The notes beneath the pieces are model-generated. The model had not been told where the DNA came from. It saw only the letters and a list, made by a program, of their open reading frames with translations, and did not search any database. Shown one piece after another: positions 8,654-15,876 of a stretch of DNA of 64,000 nucleotides (positions are counted from its first letter, which is position 1; each line of letters begins with the position of its first letter). This DNA is from Sulfitobacter aestuariivivens (GTDB lineage Bacteria; Pseudomonadota; Alphaproteobacteria; Rhodobacterales; Rhodobacteraceae), in contig NZ_JACTAG010000001.1 in assembly GCF_014763045.1 (NCBI RefSeq), positions 1,736,001-1,800,000 on the forward strand, given 5' to 3'. A program made the position numbers and the translations under genes.

Positions 8654-9414
8654 TGCGGTTCCTTGCCCTCATAGCCTTCTGGATCTTCACCGCAACGGCC
8701 CTTCTTGCCGAAGACGTGGTGCTGGGCATGAGCAGCGATCAGGTATCAATTAACACCAATTTCGATGGCTCCGAAATTCTCATCTTTGGCGCGATCAAGC
8801 GCGAGGAACCCATTCCCAGCGGCAAACCGATTGAGGTCATCGTCACTGTTTCCGGCCCATCCGAACCCGTAACGGTGCGGCGCAAGGAAAAGAAGCTCGG
8901 AATCTGGGTGAATACGGATGCCGTCGAGGTGGACGAAGCGCCATCGTTTTACGCGATTGCGACCAGCACGTTGCTGGGCCTTTCGCTGCGCGACACCGAA
9001 GACCTGCGGCACCGGATCTCTATTCCGCGCGCGATCCGGTCGGTTGGCGCACCGATGAACATCGAAAACGCCGCCGCCTTTACCGAAGCCCTGATCCGGA
9101 TAAAAAAGGCCACCGACCAATATCAATTGGTCGAAGGGGCTGTGAAAGTGGACGAACAAACGCTGTTTCGGACAGCCGTTCAATTGCCCGCCGCGCTAAC
9201 CGAAGGCAACTACAAAACCCGCATTTTCCTGACCCGCGACGGCGAGGTGATCTCAAATCACGAGACCAGCATCTATGTACGCAAGGTGGGTTTGGAGCGC
9301 TGGCTTTATCGGCTGAGCCGCGACAACGCGCTGCTCTACGGACTTATGTCGCTGGCGATTGCCATTGCAGCAGGCTGGGGGGCCTCGGCGGTCTTTTCGA
9401 TCTTCCGGCGCTAG
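8653..9414 (+). CDS. TIGR02186-family membrane-anchored protein
   Basis: A 253-residue protein with a signal peptide (cleavage near TALLAED) and one C-terminal membrane helix (LYGLMSLAIAIAAGWGASAVF). The middle is a beta-rich periplasmic domain containing EILIFGAIKREEPIPSGKPIEV. This matches the alphaproteobacterial TIGR02186/Alph_Pro_TM family, found next to TauE/SafE permeases. It probably assists the permease from the periplasmic side, but no biochemical role is known to me. Confidence 0.85.
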   Translation: MRFLALIAFWIFTATALLAEDVVLGMSSDQVSINTNFDGSEILIFGAIKREEPIPSGKPIEVIVTVSGPSEPVTVRRKEKKLGIWVNTDAVEVDEAPSFYAIATSTLLGLSLRDTEDLRHRISIPRAIRSVGAPMNIENAAAFTEALIRIKKATDQYQLVEGAVKVDEQTLFRTAVQLPAALTEGNYKTRIFLTRDGEVISNHETSIYVRKVGLERWLYRLSRDNALLYGLMSLAIAIAAGWGASAVFSIFRR

Positions 9415-9422
9415 CGCGACCC

Positions 9423-9453
9423 AAAAACGGCGCGCGTGGCGCGGACCACGCGC
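9423..9453 (-). terminator. Terminator of the RecD-like helicase gene
   Basis: Perfect arms GCGCGTGG (9432-9439) and CCACGCGC (9446-9453) with a 6-nt loop. In the leftward direction they are followed by a five-T run, as expected for intrinsic termination after the helicase gene. Confidence 0.7.
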
Positions 9454-9490
9454 ATCAGGTATTTGCAAAAGGGTGAATGGCAGGAAGGTG

Positions 9491-11023
9491 TCAGATTTCG
9501 TCTGGTGCGTCCAGTGTGAGCGGGGCTGCGGGGGTTGCCTTGAGATCATCAATCATCAATGGCCCTGTGGGCTTGGACAGGCGATTGCGTACCACCCAGA
9601 TCAAACGCTCCTGCGCGCGGGTGATGGCAACGTAAGCCAGACGCTTCCACAGGGGCTGTCCGGCCTCCAGACGGCCCATGCGGGCGGCAGCATATAGATC
9701 GGGGGCAAAGACCTGTACCGTTTCCCACTGCGATCCCTGCGCCTTGTGGATGGTCACCGCTGCCCCATGCAGGAACGTGGCCCCCATACGCGCGGCAAAC
9801 GGGATAAAGGGCTCTTCTTCGTCCGGTTTCTCGATCTTCACAATAGAGGCGGCGCTGACCTGCGGATCTTCGGCACCGATCACATGAAGGCGTGAAAAGC
9901 CCGGCTTGCGCCCTTCGCCAAGGTAGATGACCTGCGCGCCCTTGATCAGCCCGCGCGCCTCAAGGTCCAGCCGCTTCTTGCGGTGCTTGAGCGGCAGCTC
10001 GATCCCGTCGCAAATCAGGGGCTCCCCCGCCAGCAGGGCATCGTCCGGCGCGCCATGGACCGAGCGGAAGGCGTTGATCAAGCGGATGCGCGTGGCGTTG
10101 CGCCAGACCAGTACCGGGCTGCGCGCCATGAGATCGACTTCGACCCGGCTTCCCCAGACAACACGGTCGTCTTTGCGGGCAAAATCTTCGATCATCCGCT
10201 CGAAATCTTCAAAGCCAAGGTCGGGATCACCCAGCGCATGGGCCAGATCGAGAATAGGATTGTCCGCATCCTGCCGGTGCACCCGGCTTAAATCCAGCAC
10301 GCGCTGTTCTGGCAATTTTTCAAAGACCATCGTGCCCGATTGGTTGACCGGGGCCAACTGTGCGGGATCACCGAACAACAGCAGCGTTGGAAAGATTTCC
10401 CGCAAATCTTCGTATTGCTTGTCATCCAGCATCGAGGATTCATCGACAAATCCGATATCCAGGGGCTCTTCCCGACGTTTCCAGCCGGTGATGAAATCAG
10501 ACCCCCGCAGGCCGGCGGCGGCCAGTGCGCCAGGAATGGATTTGTTGCCCGCATAAAAGGCCGCGGCACGGTCCAGCGCCAATTCTGTCAACCCCTCGAT
10601 CTCTGGCCGTTCACCGGCACCTGCCAGCCACTCGGCGATACGCTCGTATTCCGGGTCATAGACGGGCGTATAAAGGATGCGATGGATGGTCGTTGCGGGC
10701 ACACCGCGCAGGCGCAAGACAGATGCCGCCTTGTTGGTGGGTGCCAGGATCGCCAGCGTGCGCTTTTCGCGGCGCTTGCGGGACTCGTAATCGCCCGAAA
10801 CGACATCGACCCCGGCCCCTTCCAGCGCCTTGTAAAGCTCGGCCAGCAGCAGCGTCTTGCCCGATCCGGCCTTGCCGGTCACCGCCATCACCTGGTCCGC
10901 GCCTCCGGGGGAGGGCATCAACAGGCTGTCCTCGAGATCAATGCCAGCGCTCCGCAGCATTTCCGTGACGCTGTCAAAGGCAGCGGCCTGATCATCAGAG
11001 TAGGTAACGGCGGGAAGAGTCAT
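9491..11023 (-). CDS. ATP-dependent RecD-like DNA helicase
   Basis: A 510-residue superfamily 1 helicase. Walker A is VTGKAGSGKTLL (about residue 50), motif Ia is LAPTNKAASVL, Walker B is FVDESSMLDD, and motif III is FGDPAQLAPVN. The C-terminal UvrD_C_2-type end has TIHKAQGSQWETVQVF and YVAITRAQERLIWVV. It resembles RecD2/Dda-type 5'-3' helicases and lacks the extra N-terminal OB region of full RecD2. It is widespread in Rhodobacterales and stands alone here, so a housekeeping repair or replication-restart role is likely. It is followed by its own terminator. Confidence 0.88.
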   Translation of the reverse strand: MTLPAVTYSDDQAAAFDSVTEMLRSAGIDLEDSLLMPSPGGADQVMAVTGKAGSGKTLLLAELYKALEGAGVDVVSGDYESRKRREKRTLAILAPTNKAASVLRLRGVPATTIHRILYTPVYDPEYERIAEWLAGAGERPEIEGLTELALDRAAAFYAGNKSIPGALAAAGLRGSDFITGWKRREEPLDIGFVDESSMLDDKQYEDLREIFPTLLLFGDPAQLAPVNQSGTMVFEKLPEQRVLDLSRVHRQDADNPILDLAHALGDPDLGFEDFERMIEDFARKDDRVVWGSRVEVDLMARSPVLVWRNATRIRLINAFRSVHGAPDDALLAGEPLICDGIELPLKHRKKRLDLEARGLIKGAQVIYLGEGRKPGFSRLHVIGAEDPQVSAASIVKIEKPDEEEPFIPFAARMGATFLHGAAVTIHKAQGSQWETVQVFAPDLYAAARMGRLEAGQPLWKRLAYVAITRAQERLIWVVRNRLSKPTGPLMIDDLKATPAAPLTLDAPDEI

Positions 11024-11065
11024 GGCGCGACACTACGTGAGCGCCGCGCCGGGGACCAGCGGGGT

Positions 11066-11701
11066 TCACCCCGTTTGAGCCCATTCACCCTGCCCTTTTG
11101 CGCCGAATGCATGATTGAACCACTGGCGAGACTGATCCGGGCTGATCCCTGCCTTTTCGGCCACACGCGTCTGCACGTCGTCGCCAAAGCTCCACAGGCC
11201 GACGGCTATCGCATCGCGCCCTTGACCCTGGCTGCCCAGGACCTCAGGTGAGGCCCCGATCATGCGGTAGATCCGCACCATTCGCGCATCAAATACGCCG
11301 ACGAAATGGCGGACGCCAAAACCCCTCATGATTTCGCCGCCCCCCAGCATAAGCGCCGCGGCCACATGTGACCCTGCAGATCTGCTCAGGCAGAATCGGG
11401 TGCATTCCCAAATGTGCGGGCTTTTGATCGGCCCGCTGATCAGGTCGCCAAAATGATCGTTCACCATCACGCTGCCGGTGGTCGGCAAAAACCGCATCGA
11501 TCCACCGTGACTGCCGTCCGGCTGTTCCCAGATCACATAAAGCGGGTTCAGCGCGTCATACCTGTCACGCTCCGCGCCGTTCTCATCCACCAACACGTCC
11601 CATCCCAGTCGCGTCTGAAACTGGTCCGCACGATCGCGGAACATGGTTTTTGCAAGCCTGGAATGGTTGTGGAGTTCTGATCCGTAGACATATCGCAGCA
11701 T
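11066..11701 (-). CDS. luxI: Acyl-homoserine-lactone synthase (LuxI family)
   Basis: A 211-residue autoinducer synthase. The conserved LuxI residues are present: R/F/W in FRDRADQFQTRLGWDV, the acidic pair in ERDRYDALNPLYVIW, the arginine in GSMRFLPTTG, and E/R in WECTRFCLSR. It joins S-adenosylmethionine to an acyl chain from acyl-ACP to make an N-acyl-homoserine lactone. It lies 111 bp downstream of luxR on the same strand. The start ATG at 11701 has the site AGAGGG six bases upstream, and that site lies in one arm of a hairpin. The acyl chain made cannot be read from sequence. Confidence 0.93.
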   Translation of the reverse strand: MLRYVYGSELHNHSRLAKTMFRDRADQFQTRLGWDVLVDENGAERDRYDALNPLYVIWEQPDGSHGGSMRFLPTTGSVMVNDHFGDLISGPIKSPHIWECTRFCLSRSAGSHVAAALMLGGGEIMRGFGVRHFVGVFDARMVRIYRMIGASPEVLGSQGQGRDAIAVGLWSFGDDVQTRVAEKAGISPDQSRQWFNHAFGAKGQGEWAQTG

Positions 11702-11707
11702 TCAAAG

Positions 11708-11731
11708 CCCTCTCGACCGTTAACAAGAGGG
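11708..11731 (-). promoter_or_regulatory. Hairpin covering the luxI ribosome binding site
   Basis: On the coding strand, CCCTCT (11731-11726) and AGAGGG (11713-11708) form perfect 6-bp arms around a 12-nt loop. The AGAGGG arm is the only Shine-Dalgarno-like sequence before luxI and is spaced 6 nt from the ATG. If formed, the stem would mask the ribosome site. Confidence 0.5.
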
Positions 11732-11812
11732 ACGCTATGCGGATGGGTTTAAGGTGCATCTGACCGACCGCGCGCTGGGGCCGGGATGCGCGCAACAGGC
11801 ACAACGCGCCCG

Positions 11813-12544
11813 TCAGACCACGATCAATCCGCGGGTCAATGCACGCGCGACGGCATGAGTGGTGTTGAGCGCGCCGAGTTTGAAACGCGCGCTTTCGATG
11901 TAAACCCTAAGCGTATGTTCGGAAATCGACAGCGTGTCCGCCACCTGCGCGCGGTTGTATCCGATCGCAAGCAACGTCATGGCATCCACCTCGCGCGGGC
12001 TGAGCGCCTGCGCGATATCCGGTGTGCGGCTGGGTTCGAATTCCAACGCCTTTTCATTCAGATAATGGGCAATCAGGATCAGCTCGCGCCGGTGGGTTTC
12101 CGTAAAGGTTTCCCACATCGCATCGTCGCAAGAGTGATTGACCGTAAACAAGGCGAACTGGCCATTAGGGCCACGCACCGGAACCGAAAAGCCCTGATTG
12201 CCGATTCCGTATTCGATGGATTCAGTCTGAAACGCGCGCGTTGCCTTCGATGACCAGTCAAGCTGCTTCCAGTCTACGGGGTGAAACCGCTGGTAACATC
12301 CGCTGACCACCGGATCGATGCGCACATAGTTCTGATCTATGTAGCGTTCCTGCCAGGCGATCGAATAGGTACCACATCCATATTGGTCCCCCGCTGAATC
12401 GACCCAGTGATACGCAACATGGGCGATTGCCAGATGGTCGCGCAACGCAACCGAAATGTCCTGCATGGCTTCAAGCGTGTTCGCTTGCGCCAATCTCTCC
12501 AATATCGCGTCGAGCTGCGATGATGTCCCCCTGAGCCTGGCCAG
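11813..12544 (-). CDS. luxR: LuxR-family autoinducer-binding transcriptional regulator
   Basis: A 243-residue regulator. The autoinducer-binding domain (about 20-160) has AYHWVDSAGDQYG, WQERYIDQNYVRIDPVV and the downstream W. The C-terminal HTH has LSPREVDAMTLLAIGYNRAQVADTLSISEHTL. No ATG fits: the frame has no suitable ATG near the domain start. I propose CTG at 12544, because GGAGGAG (12558-12552) sits 7 nt upstream and the resulting length matches the family. The start lies inside the upstream small ORF. The normal tryptophan of the HTH scaffold is replaced by leucine. Presumed activator of luxI downstream. Confidence 0.85.
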   Translation of the reverse strand: MARLRGTSSQLDAILERLAQANTLEAMQDISVALRDHLAIAHVAYHWVDSAGDQYGCGTYSIAWQERYIDQNYVRIDPVVSGCYQRFHPVDWKQLDWSSKATRAFQTESIEYGIGNQGFSVPVRGPNGQFALFTVNHSCDDAMWETFTETHRRELILIAHYLNEKALEFEPSRTPDIAQALSPREVDAMTLLAIGYNRAQVADTLSISEHTLRVYIESARFKLGALNTTHAVARALTRGLIVV

Positions 12545-12689
12545 CTTTCTTCTCCTCCGACGCGGCGATCTCGGCCAGAGCAACAAGGGCGGTATCATCC
12601 AAATGCTCCGCAAGGGCGGGCAAATCGCGTGACAACGCAAATGTTTTCAGATCGGCCAGAACGTCCAGTATCCAGTCACTTTGCATCAT
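12471..12689 (-). CDS. Small protein upstream of and overlapping luxR
   Basis: A 72-residue ORF that starts at ATG 12689 (a second ATG follows immediately) after a GAGAGAG site. The first part, MQSDWILDVLADLKTFAL, then LPALAEHLDDTALVALAEIA, is helical and resembles small proteins I recall from luxR-adjacent positions in other Rhodobacterales. The C-terminal third is charged and overlaps luxR by 74 bp in another frame. Function is unknown. It could be a leader that couples luxR translation or a small partner protein. No signal peptide or membrane helix is visible. Confidence 0.65.
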   Translation of the reverse strand: MMQSDWILDVLADLKTFALSRDLPALAEHLDDTALVALAEIAASEEKKAGQAQGDIIAARRDIGEIGASEHA

Positions 12690-12708
12690 CAGACTCTCTC
12701 TTAAATAG

Positions 12709-12723
12709 TTAATTATTGGTTAA
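12709..12723 (-). promoter_or_regulatory. CtrA-type binding site (TTAA-N7-TTAA) before the luxR operon
   Basis: TTAA at 12709-12712 and TTAA at 12720-12723 are separated by exactly 7 bp, flanked as GTTAA and TTAAC. This is the full alphaproteobacterial CtrA consensus. It lies 20-34 bp before the small-ORF start in an AT-rich promoter-like gap. Confidence 0.6.
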
Positions 12724-12840
12724 CTCAACCTTAGCATGTGCCAAGGCATTCATAAAATTCGCGGATTTCAACTCCCCCAAAATAGTGAGGGCACCAAAAC
12801 CAAGTCATTGAATTCAAACAGGCGGGACATGGGCCCATGA

Positions 12841-12873
12841 CAAAGCCCGCGAACCGTCTGGCGATTCGCGGGC
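12841..12873 (-). terminator. Terminator of ccr
   Basis: Arms GCCCGCGAA (12845-12853) and TTCGCGGGC (12865-12873) are perfect 9-bp complements. Read leftward after the ccr stop, the stem is followed by TTTG. Confidence 0.65.
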
Positions 12874-12902
12874 GATTGTTCTCGTTCTGGAAACAATAAG
12901 GC

Positions 12903-14183
12903 TTAGGACCGTGCAGCCAGCGCGTCTTCCAAGGTGCGCAACCCGGTTGTTGGGGCCTGCACCAAAACGGACATATTGCCCGGCTTGTGCTCATTGCGCG
13001 CCATCTTCATGTGCGCGTCCGGCAGCTCTGCCCAGGGAAACACTTCGGACATGCATGGATCCAGCCGCCGCTCAAGCATCAGCTGGTTGGCCGCTGCGGC
13101 CTGCTTGAGGTGCGCAAAATGCGACCCCTGCAGGCGCTTCTGGTGCATCCACATGTAGCGGACATCAAACGTCAGATTGTAGCCGGTGGTACCGGCGCAA
13201 ATCACTACCATACCGCCCTTCTTGACCACGAAGGTCGACACCGGGAAGGTAGCCTCGCCGGGGTGTTCAAACACCATGTCCACGTTCACGCCCTTGCCGG
13301 TGATGTCCCAGATCGCCTTGCCGAACTTGCGCGCTTCCTTGAACCAGGTGCCATATTCCGGCGTGTTCACGGTTGGCAATTGACCCCAGCAATCAAAGTC
13401 CTTGCGGTTGATGACGCCCTTGGCCCCCAGATCCATCACGAACTGGCGCTTGCTTTCATCAGAAATCACGCCGATCGCATTGGCACCCGCGGTGTTGATC
13501 AACTGGATCGCGTAGGACCCCAGACCACCGGAGGCCCCCCACACCAGCACGTTCTGACCGGGCTTGAGGTCATGCGGCTCGTGACCAAAAAGCATCCGGT
13601 AAGCCGTGGCGAGCGTCAGCGTATAACACGCCGCCTCTTCCCACGTCAGGTGCTTGGGCCGCGGCATCAACTGCTGGGCCTGCACATTGGTGAACTGCGC
13701 GAAAGAGCCATCCGGTGTCTCATAGCCCCAGATCCGCTGGCTGGGCGAATACATCGGGTCGCCGCCGTTGCAGAACTCATCATCGCCGTCGTCCTGATTG
13801 CAGTGGATGACCACCTCGTCGCCCACCTTCCAGCGCTTGACCTTGTCACCTACCGCCCAAACGATGCCCGACGCATCGGACCCGGCAATGTGGAATTCAG
13901 CGCCATGCCCGTCAAAGGGGCTGATCGGAATGCCGCGCGACGCCCAGACGCCGTTGTAGTTGACCCCAGCCGCCATCACCAGAACCAGCACTTCGTTGCT
14001 GTCCAGCGTCGGCACATCAACCACTTCCTGAACCATCGCCGTATCGGGATCACCATGGCGCTCGCGCCGGATCGTCCAAGCGTACATCTGCTTTGGAACA
14101 TGGCCCATCGGGGGCATTTCGCCCATCTCATAAAGATCTTTCTGGGGCGCATCGTATTGTGCGATTGTGGTGTCGAGTGCCAT
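12903..14183 (-). CDS. ccr: Crotonyl-CoA carboxylase/reductase
   Basis: A 426-residue medium-chain dehydrogenase/reductase that makes ethylmalonyl-CoA from crotonyl-CoA, CO2 and NADPH. This is the committing step of the ethylmalonyl-CoA pathway for acetyl-CoA assimilation. Recognisable parts are the N-terminal VPKQMYAWTIRRERHGDP, GVNYNGVWASRGIPISPFDGHG, the NADP-binding LVWGASGGLGSYAIQL, and FEHPGEATFPVSTFVVKKGGMVVICAG. I chose ATG 14183 because GGGAGG lies just before it and the family start MALDTT follows; the longer reading runs through the promoter. Two copies of the motif shared with ecm lie upstream. Confidence 0.95.
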   Translation of the reverse strand: MALDTTIAQYDAPQKDLYEMGEMPPMGHVPKQMYAWTIRRERHGDPDTAMVQEVVDVPTLDSNEVLVLVMAAGVNYNGVWASRGIPISPFDGHGAEFHIAGSDASGIVWAVGDKVKRWKVGDEVVIHCNQDDGDDEFCNGGDPMYSPSQRIWGYETPDGSFAQFTNVQAQQLMPRPKHLTWEEAACYTLTLATAYRMLFGHEPHDLKPGQNVLVWGASGGLGSYAIQLINTAGANAIGVISDESKRQFVMDLGAKGVINRKDFDCWGQLPTVNTPEYGTWFKEARKFGKAIWDITGKGVNVDMVFEHPGEATFPVSTFVVKKGGMVVICAGTTGYNLTFDVRYMWMHQKRLQGSHFAHLKQAAAANQLMLERRLDPCMSEVFPWAELPDAHMKMARNEHKPGNMSVLVQAPTTGLRTLEDALAARS

Positions 14184-14205
14184 GCCGGCCTCCCTTGCTG
14201 TCCTC

Positions 14206-14222
14206 AAATTGCCGCAACGCAG
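14206..14222 (-). promoter_or_regulatory. Ethylmalonyl-pathway motif, ccr copy A
   Basis: AAATTGCCGCAACGCAG on the plus strand, identical over all 17 bases to the copy at 15781-15797 before ecm. It contains the dyad TTGC-C-GCAA and lies 23 bp before the ccr start codon. It is a candidate binding site for a shared regulator. Confidence 0.6.
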
Positions 14223-14274
14223 AATCGCGGGTGCTGGGCACTGGAATATGAATGGTTGCGCAATAATGCAACCC

Positions 14275-14285
14275 ACAACGCAGCG
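14275..14285 (-). promoter_or_regulatory. Ethylmalonyl-pathway motif, ccr copy B (degenerate)
   Basis: ACAACGCAGCG, a partial copy 61 bp farther from ccr than copy A. It matches the CAACGCAGCG end of the ecm copy. A palindrome TTGCGCAA lies between the two copies. Confidence 0.4.
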
Positions 14286-14296
14286 TTTTTGTAATT

Positions 14297-15688
14297 TTAT
14301 GACTTCGCAGTTGCAGAAAGTACCTTTGCGACCGCAGCATTTTCAGGCAAAAGGTGCGCCACCGATCTGGCATAGAACGCCAGAACGTCTTCGCCACCGG
14401 CTTTGATCTGCCAATAGCCATGATCCAACTCGATGATATCACGCCGTTTCAGGCCAATCAGGCCGCGCTGAACCTCTGCACCAAGATCCTCATTTTCTGA
14501 GGTCCTGTTCTGTGGGGGGGCCTGCTCCATAAGTGCACGCGCGTTTTCAACCATTTCGCTTACCTCCACGCGCTGGTCGCGCAACAGCACCGTTGCGATC
14601 AGAGGAACGGCAAGTATCGGCATGACGTCTGATATGCGGTCGATCAGGGCGGTGGACAGCGCGTCCACATCCGTCATCTGCGCGTCTGCCAACGACAACG
14701 GTGTGCCAAAGGCCACGGCCGCAGATCCGAACCGCGTATCCTTGCCCCGCACCCGCTGCCAGAACTTCTTGAAAAACGCAAAGACGACGACGCTGATCCG
14801 CGCCCCGAACCGCCTGTCCCCACGCTTGCCCGCAGCGATCAACACCCGGTCTTCCAGCACCCGGTCATAGTTGATGGCAACCGGCACAAAAACCAGATCA
14901 CGGCTAGAGTCGGCCTCATAGGCCTCAACCACATAGGCCAGCAACCCCATCTTAGGCGGCTGCAGCGCGCCCGTTACACTCAACCCTCCTTCGGGAAAGA
15001 TCGCCTGTGTCACGCCAGCATGGGTGGCCATATGCACATACCGCGCCAGCACCTTGCGATACAGCGCCCCGCGCGATTTGCGCCGAATGAAATACGCCCC
15101 CCACAACTTGATCATCATCGACAGGGGCCAAACCCGCGCCCATTCTCCGACCGCATAAGACATCGTGGTCGCGCGCGAGGCCAGATAGGTCACCAGCACA
15201 TAGTCCATGTTGGACCGGTGGTTCATGATGAAAACGACGGTACTTTCCTGGGGGATGCCCGCAAGGATGTCGTCATTTTTGTCCGACGTCTTGATCCGGT
15301 AGACCGCGTTGGCCAGAAGCCGCGCAATACGCATCGCAAAGCTGAAATAGGCAAAGGCCGAAAACCCCGGCACGATCTCGCGGGCATATTCCTGCGCCTT
15401 CTGGAACGCGACGTTTTCTGGCACGCCATTTTCCTGCGCGTAGTTCACGATCTCGCGGGTCACCTCGGGATCGTAAATCAGCCGCTGAATCATGTCGTGT
15501 CGCTGGGCCAGCTTAAATGGCTCAATGGGGCGCGTCAGCCGGGTATTGAGCCGCGCAACCGCCCGTTCAAACCGGCGTCTGAAAAACCAGCGCACCGACG
15601 GGATCAGAAAATGGCTCAGCGCGGTCACAGCCGCAAAAAGCACGATCAGAATGAATAGCCAAAGCGGCAGCTGCACGATTTGCGTCAT
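14297..15688 (-). CDS. PlsB-like glycerol-3-phosphate / lysophosphatidate acyltransferase
   Basis: A 463-residue membrane-bound acyltransferase. An N-terminal membrane helix (LPLWLFILIVLFAAVTALS) precedes the catalytic domain. Motif I is FIMNHRSNMDYVLV (the HxxxxD pair), and a glycerol-phosphate binding block reads QAIFPEGGLSVTGAL. It should acylate sn-glycerol-3-phosphate or its 1-acyl form in phospholipid synthesis. ATG 15688 was chosen because the longer reading covers the intergenic region shared with ecm. It is transcribed divergently from ecm and toward ccr. Which acyl acceptor is used cannot be decided here. Confidence 0.85.
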   Translation of the reverse strand: MTQIVQLPLWLFILIVLFAAVTALSHFLIPSVRWFFRRRFERAVARLNTRLTRPIEPFKLAQRHDMIQRLIYDPEVTREIVNYAQENGVPENVAFQKAQEYAREIVPGFSAFAYFSFAMRIARLLANAVYRIKTSDKNDDILAGIPQESTVVFIMNHRSNMDYVLVTYLASRATTMSYAVGEWARVWPLSMMIKLWGAYFIRRKSRGALYRKVLARYVHMATHAGVTQAIFPEGGLSVTGALQPPKMGLLAYVVEAYEADSSRDLVFVPVAINYDRVLEDRVLIAAGKRGDRRFGARISVVVFAFFKKFWQRVRGKDTRFGSAAVAFGTPLSLADAQMTDVDALSTALIDRISDVMPILAVPLIATVLLRDQRVEVSEMVENARALMEQAPPQNRTSENEDLGAEVQRGLIGLKRRDIIELDHGYWQIKAGGEDVLAFYARSVAHLLPENAAVAKVLSATAKS

Positions 15689-15780
15689 GCCGCCCACCCT
15701 TGCAGCAGGGTGGCGCAAGAACAATATCAATCTTGGACCCGCCCGCGACCCAGCCCGCCGGGCGCACTTGTATTCAAGCG

Positions 15781-15797
15781 AAATTGCCGCAACGCAG
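15781..15797 (+). promoter_or_regulatory. Ethylmalonyl-pathway motif, ecm copy A
   Basis: AAATTGCCGCAACGCAG, identical to the ccr copy at 14206-14222. It lies 79 bp before the ecm start, in the divergent promoter gap with the acyltransferase gene. Confidence 0.6.
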
Positions 15798-15831
15798 CGA
15801 ATTGACACTTGGCTAAAGTTTCCCGTATCAA

Positions 15832-15844
15832 CGCCGCAACGCAA
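15832..15844 (+). promoter_or_regulatory. Ethylmalonyl-pathway motif, ecm copy B
   Basis: CGCCGCAACGCAA repeats the core GCCGCAACGCA 47 bp downstream of copy A and in the same orientation, 32 bp before the ecm start codon. Confidence 0.5.
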
Positions 15845-15876
15845 TATTATTTCTCAAGCAACGACACGAGGCCCCC

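Noticed and set aside
9491-11023. Helicase as part of a defence island
   Set aside because: No neighbouring nuclease, methylase or defence gene is present. The neighbours are quorum sensing and TauE/SafE genes, and the helicase is a common stand-alone gene.
11702-11812. lux box between luxR and luxI
   Set aside because: The only inverted repeat here overlaps the luxI ribosome site and has GC-rich arms unlike a lux box. I keep it as a possible RNA hairpin instead.
12545-12640. Long LuxR start at 12640
   Set aside because: The extra residues (Pro/Arg-rich) are an out-of-frame reading of the small ORF and do not resemble LuxR N-termini. The CTG at 12544 has a far better ribosome site.
12987-14294. 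435-residue rightward open frame antisense to ccr
   Set aside because: It mirrors ccr codon by codon, has no domain, and covers the ccr promoter. Long antisense frames are expected in GC-rich genes.
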